Shown: positions 15,529 through 18,057 of the stretch, piece by piece
Layout of the letters: each line of letters opens with the position of its first letter
Numbering within the stretch: the first letter of the stretch is position 1
From: Ohtaekwangia sp036568665
GTDB lineage: Bacteria; Bacteroidota; Bacteroidia; Cytophagales; Cyclobacteriaceae
Reading direction: 5' to 3'
Length of the DNA stretch: 18,057 nucleotides
Assembly: GCF_036568665.1 (NCBI RefSeq)
Contig: NZ_DATCSD010000304.1
Location: 1 to 18,057 of the forward strand
The notes under the pieces: model-generated
What the model was told of the DNA's origin: nothing
Seen by the model: the letters and a program-made list of their open reading frames with translations, nothing else
Database searches by the model: none
Program-made: the position numbers and the translations under genes

Positions 15529-16653
15529 ATGTTTAAAAGGTTACTTCTTCTTTGTCTGGTGGCTGGTGCCGGCTCCTGTGCCCTTGCGCAGGAGCGCCAG
15601 ACAGAGAATGTGATCATCATTACGCTGGACGGATTTCGCTGGCAGGAATTATTTGCCGGAGCCGATTCTTCTTTGATCTATGAGAAGGATTATGTGCACG
15701 ATAAAAGTGTACTCGAAAAGTTTTGGGATAGCTCTCCCGTTGCACGCAGGCAAAAGCTGATGCCGTTTTTCTGGAATGTGATTGGTGCCGAAGGACAGCT
15801 CTACGGTAATCGCGAACTGGGTAATCGGGTTAACTGTGCAAATCCCTATTGGTTTTCGTATCCTGGCTATAGCGAGATGATGACCGGCTTTGTAGACAAC
15901 GGTATACGCTCTAATGATAAAAAAGAAAATCCGAATGCCACGGTGCTGGAGTATATACATAAACAAAAAGAATATACCGGTAAAGTAGCAGTGTTCTCTA
16001 CGTGGAATGTGATTCCCTATATAGTGCGTGCGCAGGCCCATGGTATACCGGCCAATGCCGGAGAAGAGCATGCTATAGGAGATACACTCTCCGACTGCGA
16101 GATGTTGTTGAATGCATTACAACCTATACTGAAGAATGGTCATGGTGAACGCTATGATGCCTTTACTTTCTTCTACGCTTTCGAATACCTGAAGCGCGAA
16201 CGACCACGCGTGATGTTCATCAGCTTTGATGAGACCGATGAGCATGGTCATGGTGGTCGTTACGATGAATATCTGAAGTCAGCACATCATACCGATCGAA
16301 TGATCAGTCAGCTATGGCAATGGCTTCAATCGCAGGAAGACTATAAGAATAAAACGACATTGCTGATTACCACCGATCATGGTCGCGGACATATATCGCG
16401 CAAAGCCTGGAAGAATCATGGTCGCCTTATACCGGGCTCCAGTCAGATGTGGTTTGCTGTGATTGGTCCCGATACACCGGTCTTAGGTGAAATGAAAAAC
16501 GAAGCGCAGTATTTTCAGAAGCAGGTTGCCAAAACAGCCGCTGCGTTTCTCGGTATACATTACGAAAACACCGAGCCTGTGGGCGAAGTAATAGAGAGCA
16601 TGTTTATTCCCGAGCTGCTCAGCGATAGTCGTATTATGGACCTGCATCGGTAA
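15529..16653 (+). CDS. Alkaline-phosphatase-superfamily phosphodiesterase/phosphatase, secreted
   Basis: A 374-residue exported hydrolase with a clear signal peptide (cleavage ALA-QE near residue 20). Core motifs follow the type I phosphodiesterase/nucleotide-pyrophosphatase pattern: first metal Asp34 in ITLDGFRW, nucleophile region NPYWFSYPGYSEMMTG where S110 aligns with the catalytic Thr of NPPs, DETDEHGHGG (234-243) carrying Asp/His ligands, TDHGRGH (282-288), and a last His298 in KNHGRLIPG. The catalytic mechanism would go through a covalent Ser phospho-intermediate with two zinc ions in the periplasm. A sulfatase is less likely because there is no CxPxR formylglycine motif. An 86-base gap separates it from the LamG metallophosphoesterase with no evident terminator, so it probably belongs to the same transcript. 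The substrate is unknown. This fold also includes phosphonoacetate hydrolase, but nothing here singles that out. Confidence 0.88.
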   Translation: MFKRLLLLCLVAGAGSCALAQERQTENVIIITLDGFRWQELFAGADSSLIYEKDYVHDKSVLEKFWDSSPVARRQKLMPFFWNVIGAEGQLYGNRELGNRVNCANPYWFSYPGYSEMMTGFVDNGIRSNDKKENPNATVLEYIHKQKEYTGKVAVFSTWNVIPYIVRAQAHGIPANAGEEHAIGDTLSDCEMLLNALQPILKNGHGERYDAFTFFYAFEYLKRERPRVMFISFDETDEHGHGGRYDEYLKSAHHTDRMISQLWQWLQSQEDYKNKTTLLITTDHGRGHISRKAWKNHGRLIPGSSQMWFAVIGPDTPVLGEMKNEAQYFQKQVAKTAAAFLGIHYENTEPVGEVIESMFIPELLSDSRIMDLHR

Positions 16654-16733
16654 TATTTACCTTCCGGTATAGAAGTGTTTCAGTGATTCGCTGATTGTGA
16701 TTATCTTTAGTATCGGGATACACGATAGTAAAG

Positions 16734-17612
16734 ATGAGAAACGTTCGGTTGGTGCTTGGCAGTGGTGGTGCCCGTGGCATGGCGCACATTGGAGTTATTG
16801 AAGAATTGATACGGGAGGGCTATACGATTCGCGAGATAGCGGGCTGCTCCATGGGTGCAGTAGTGGGGGGTATATATTGTGCCGGCTACCTGCAGGAGTA
16901 TAAACACTGGCTGATACGACTTAGCAAACTCGATGTATTTCGCCTGCTCGATTTTACTTTCTCTACCCACGGCTTTGTAAAAGGCGAGCGTGTATTTAAA
17001 GCAATAGAAGAATTTATAGGCGATCACCAGATCGAACGCTTCCAGACCGCATTTACTGCGGTGGCAACGGATATGACCAGTCGCAAGGAAATTCACTATC
17101 GCACCGGAAGTCTGTTCAAGGCACTGCGTGCTTCCATTGGTATACCGACTGTTTTTACACCGGTTATTGATGGACGATTACAACTGGTAGATGGCGGTGT
17201 GCTAAATCCTTTGCCACTCAATGTTATTACCCGCGAACCGGATGACCTGGTTGTAGCCGTAAATCTCAATGCAGCTGTACCGGTATATAACAATCATCAG
17301 CCACCGGTAGAGAATAAAGAGAAAGCAGCGTATCTGAAAATGCTCGATGCGTTTCGTACGCAGGTATTAAAAATAGAGAGCCATGTGGAAGAAGAAGCGG
17401 AGCGACTGGGATTTCTGGATCTGTTGAATCGCTCATATGATCTTACCCTCGATCGCTTAACCGAGCTCACCATTGATATACACAAACCCGACATTGTGGT
17501 AAATATATCGCGCGATGCGTGCGGTGTATTTGAATTTTACAGAGCCAACGAAATTATAGAAGAGGGCAGAAAGGCTTTTCGTGAAGCGTACCACAGGCAC
17601 TCCGTTGCGTAG
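16734..17612 (+). CDS. Patatin-like phospholipase
   Basis: A 292-residue cytoplasmic or membrane-associated serine lipase of the bacterial patatin/RssA-like type. The oxyanion hole GSGGARG is at residues 9-15, the nucleophile elbow GCSMG at 37-41 (Ser39), and the catalytic-dyad Asp153 in VDGGVLNPLP. No signal peptide or membrane helix is seen, and there is no barrel domain of the PlpD kind. It would hydrolyse acyl esters of phospholipids or lysophospholipids. It lies 80 bases after the phosphodiesterase. TATCTTTA near 16701 resembles a -7 element, so it may have its own promoter. A contribution of fatty-acyl removal to lipid-phosphorus use is possible, but patatins are common housekeeping genes and this may be coincidence. 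It converges with the gene at the right edge across only 31 bases. Confidence 0.88.
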   Translation: MRNVRLVLGSGGARGMAHIGVIEELIREGYTIREIAGCSMGAVVGGIYCAGYLQEYKHWLIRLSKLDVFRLLDFTFSTHGFVKGERVFKAIEEFIGDHQIERFQTAFTAVATDMTSRKEIHYRTGSLFKALRASIGIPTVFTPVIDGRLQLVDGGVLNPLPLNVITREPDDLVVAVNLNAAVPVYNNHQPPVENKEKAAYLKMLDAFRTQVLKIESHVEEEAERLGFLDLLNRSYDLTLDRLTELTIDIHKPDIVVNISRDACGVFEFYRANEIIEEGRKAFREAYHRHSVA

Positions 17613-17643
17613 CCTCTCTGCCGGTAATTTTTCTTAGACTTTC

Positions 17644-18057
17644 TTAGAACGGGCTCTTCTCCAACTTGGCACCTTCCGGCAAAGTGAAGAGTTTATCTTC
17701 CAGCTTCAGGGCTTTTACTTCGGTGGCTACACTCTCCAATATAAATTGAGGAGTTTCAATAACCATCTTTAACGGTAAAGCCTGGGCGCGCGAAATATAC
17801 TCGTAAAAGTTACCGTACTTGAAATTTGCAAACTGCTTCGGATCAACCCTGAGCTTCGGACTGAAGTAATATTTCTGCACACCCGATTTGCAGGTGAGTG
17901 TTACTTCATCGCAGGGATATCCCAGTATTTCAGCGGCTCCTTTTTTTACTTCGGCTTTGATTACTTCATCTGCATTTACGGCACCATCGATCCAGAAGAG
18001 TGACTCCGAACTGGCCATCTTGTTATAAAGCTTGTTGTCTTTCTGCAAGTATATCTG
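17644..18057 (-). CDS. C-terminal part of an unrecognised, probably exported protein (runs off right edge)
   Basis: The reverse strand is open from the window edge to a TAA at 17644-17646, giving the last 137 residues. There is no credible start inside the window: the first in-frame candidate is a TTG at 18048, with coding-like sequence continuing above it. The piece contains LFWIDGAVNADEVIKAEV, then AEILGYPCDEVTLTC and KYYFSPKLRVD. This 'ILGYxC ... YYxSPKL' pattern resembles the C-terminal half of the DUF4412/LolA-like secreted beta-proteins of Bacteroidota, but I do not recognise the family with certainty. The N-terminus, and any signal peptide, is beyond the edge. No functional link to the patatin gene, with which it converges, is apparent. 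Confidence 0.65.
   Translation of the reverse strand, partial: QIYLQKDNKLYNKMASSESLFWIDGAVNADEVIKAEVKKGAAEILGYPCDEVTLTCKSGVQKYYFSPKLRVDPKQFANFKYGNFYEYISRAQALPLKMVIETPQFILESVATEVKALKLEDKLFTLPEGAKLEKSPF

Noticed and set aside
15649..16071. A 140-codon minus-strand frame opposite the alkaline-phosphatase-superfamily gene
   Set aside because: It has no recognisable domain and lies fully within a gene with clear catalytic motifs.
15529..16653. Sulfatase annotation for the alkaline-phosphatase-superfamily gene
   Set aside because: There is no C/S-x-P-x-R formylglycine motif; the Ser110 region matches the nucleophile position of phosphodiesterases.

Overview
The window looks like chromosomal DNA of a Bacteroidota bacterium, probably of the Cytophagia. 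The evidence is a full-length SusC/SusD pair, promoter-like TAnnTTTG elements, mostly weak or absent Shine-Dalgarno sequences, and a HAMP-GAF sensor type and lipoprotein/7TM pair that I associate with Cytophagales. I see no rRNA, tRNA, insertion sequence, integrase, CRISPR array or phage gene. The genus is not determinable by eye.

Layout. (a) 1-1329, minus: N-terminal 443 residues of a two-TM HAMP/GAF signalling protein running off the left edge. (b) 1423-3550, minus: a two-gene overlapping unit, a PHP-family phosphoesterase followed by a DUF5690/MFS-like transporter. (c) 3736-4860, plus, divergent from (b): an FAD-dependent amine/amino-acid oxidase of the kind associated with aminophosphonate breakdown (TIGR03364-like). 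(d) 4861-5159: AT-rich degenerate repeats, a perfect 15-bp inverted repeat and a second 10-bp one. (e) 5160-6505, plus: a small lipoprotein overlapping by one base with a 7TM protein, closed by an intrinsic terminator. (f) 6629-7204, minus: an XRE-cupin regulator. (g) 7205-7550: a divergent control region with two dyads. (h) 7551-12504, plus: SusC and SusD-like genes closed by an intrinsic terminator. (i) 12587-16653, plus: two calcineurin-like phosphoesterases and one alkaline-phosphatase-superfamily phosphodiesterase, all apparently exported. (j) 16734-17612, plus: a patatin-like phospholipase. (k) 17644-18057, minus: the C-terminal part of an unrecognised protein running off the right edge.

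How the genes may work together. Products in (b), (c), (h) and (i) are phosphoester hydrolases, an organophosphate-antiporter-like permease, an aminophosphonate-type amine oxidase and an outer-membrane TonB-dependent importer. My reading is an organophosphorus scavenging locus: SusC/D binds and imports a phosphorus-containing compound, periplasmic phosphoesterases trim it, the DUF5690 protein carries the product across the inner membrane, and the FAD oxidase plus PHP phosphoesterase finish it in the cytoplasm. The XRE-cupin protein between the halves could be the ligand-responsive regulator. Family assignments are strong, but the joint pathway is inference. No recognised C-P bond-cleaving enzyme (phosphonatase HAD, PhnJ, PhnZ) is encoded here.
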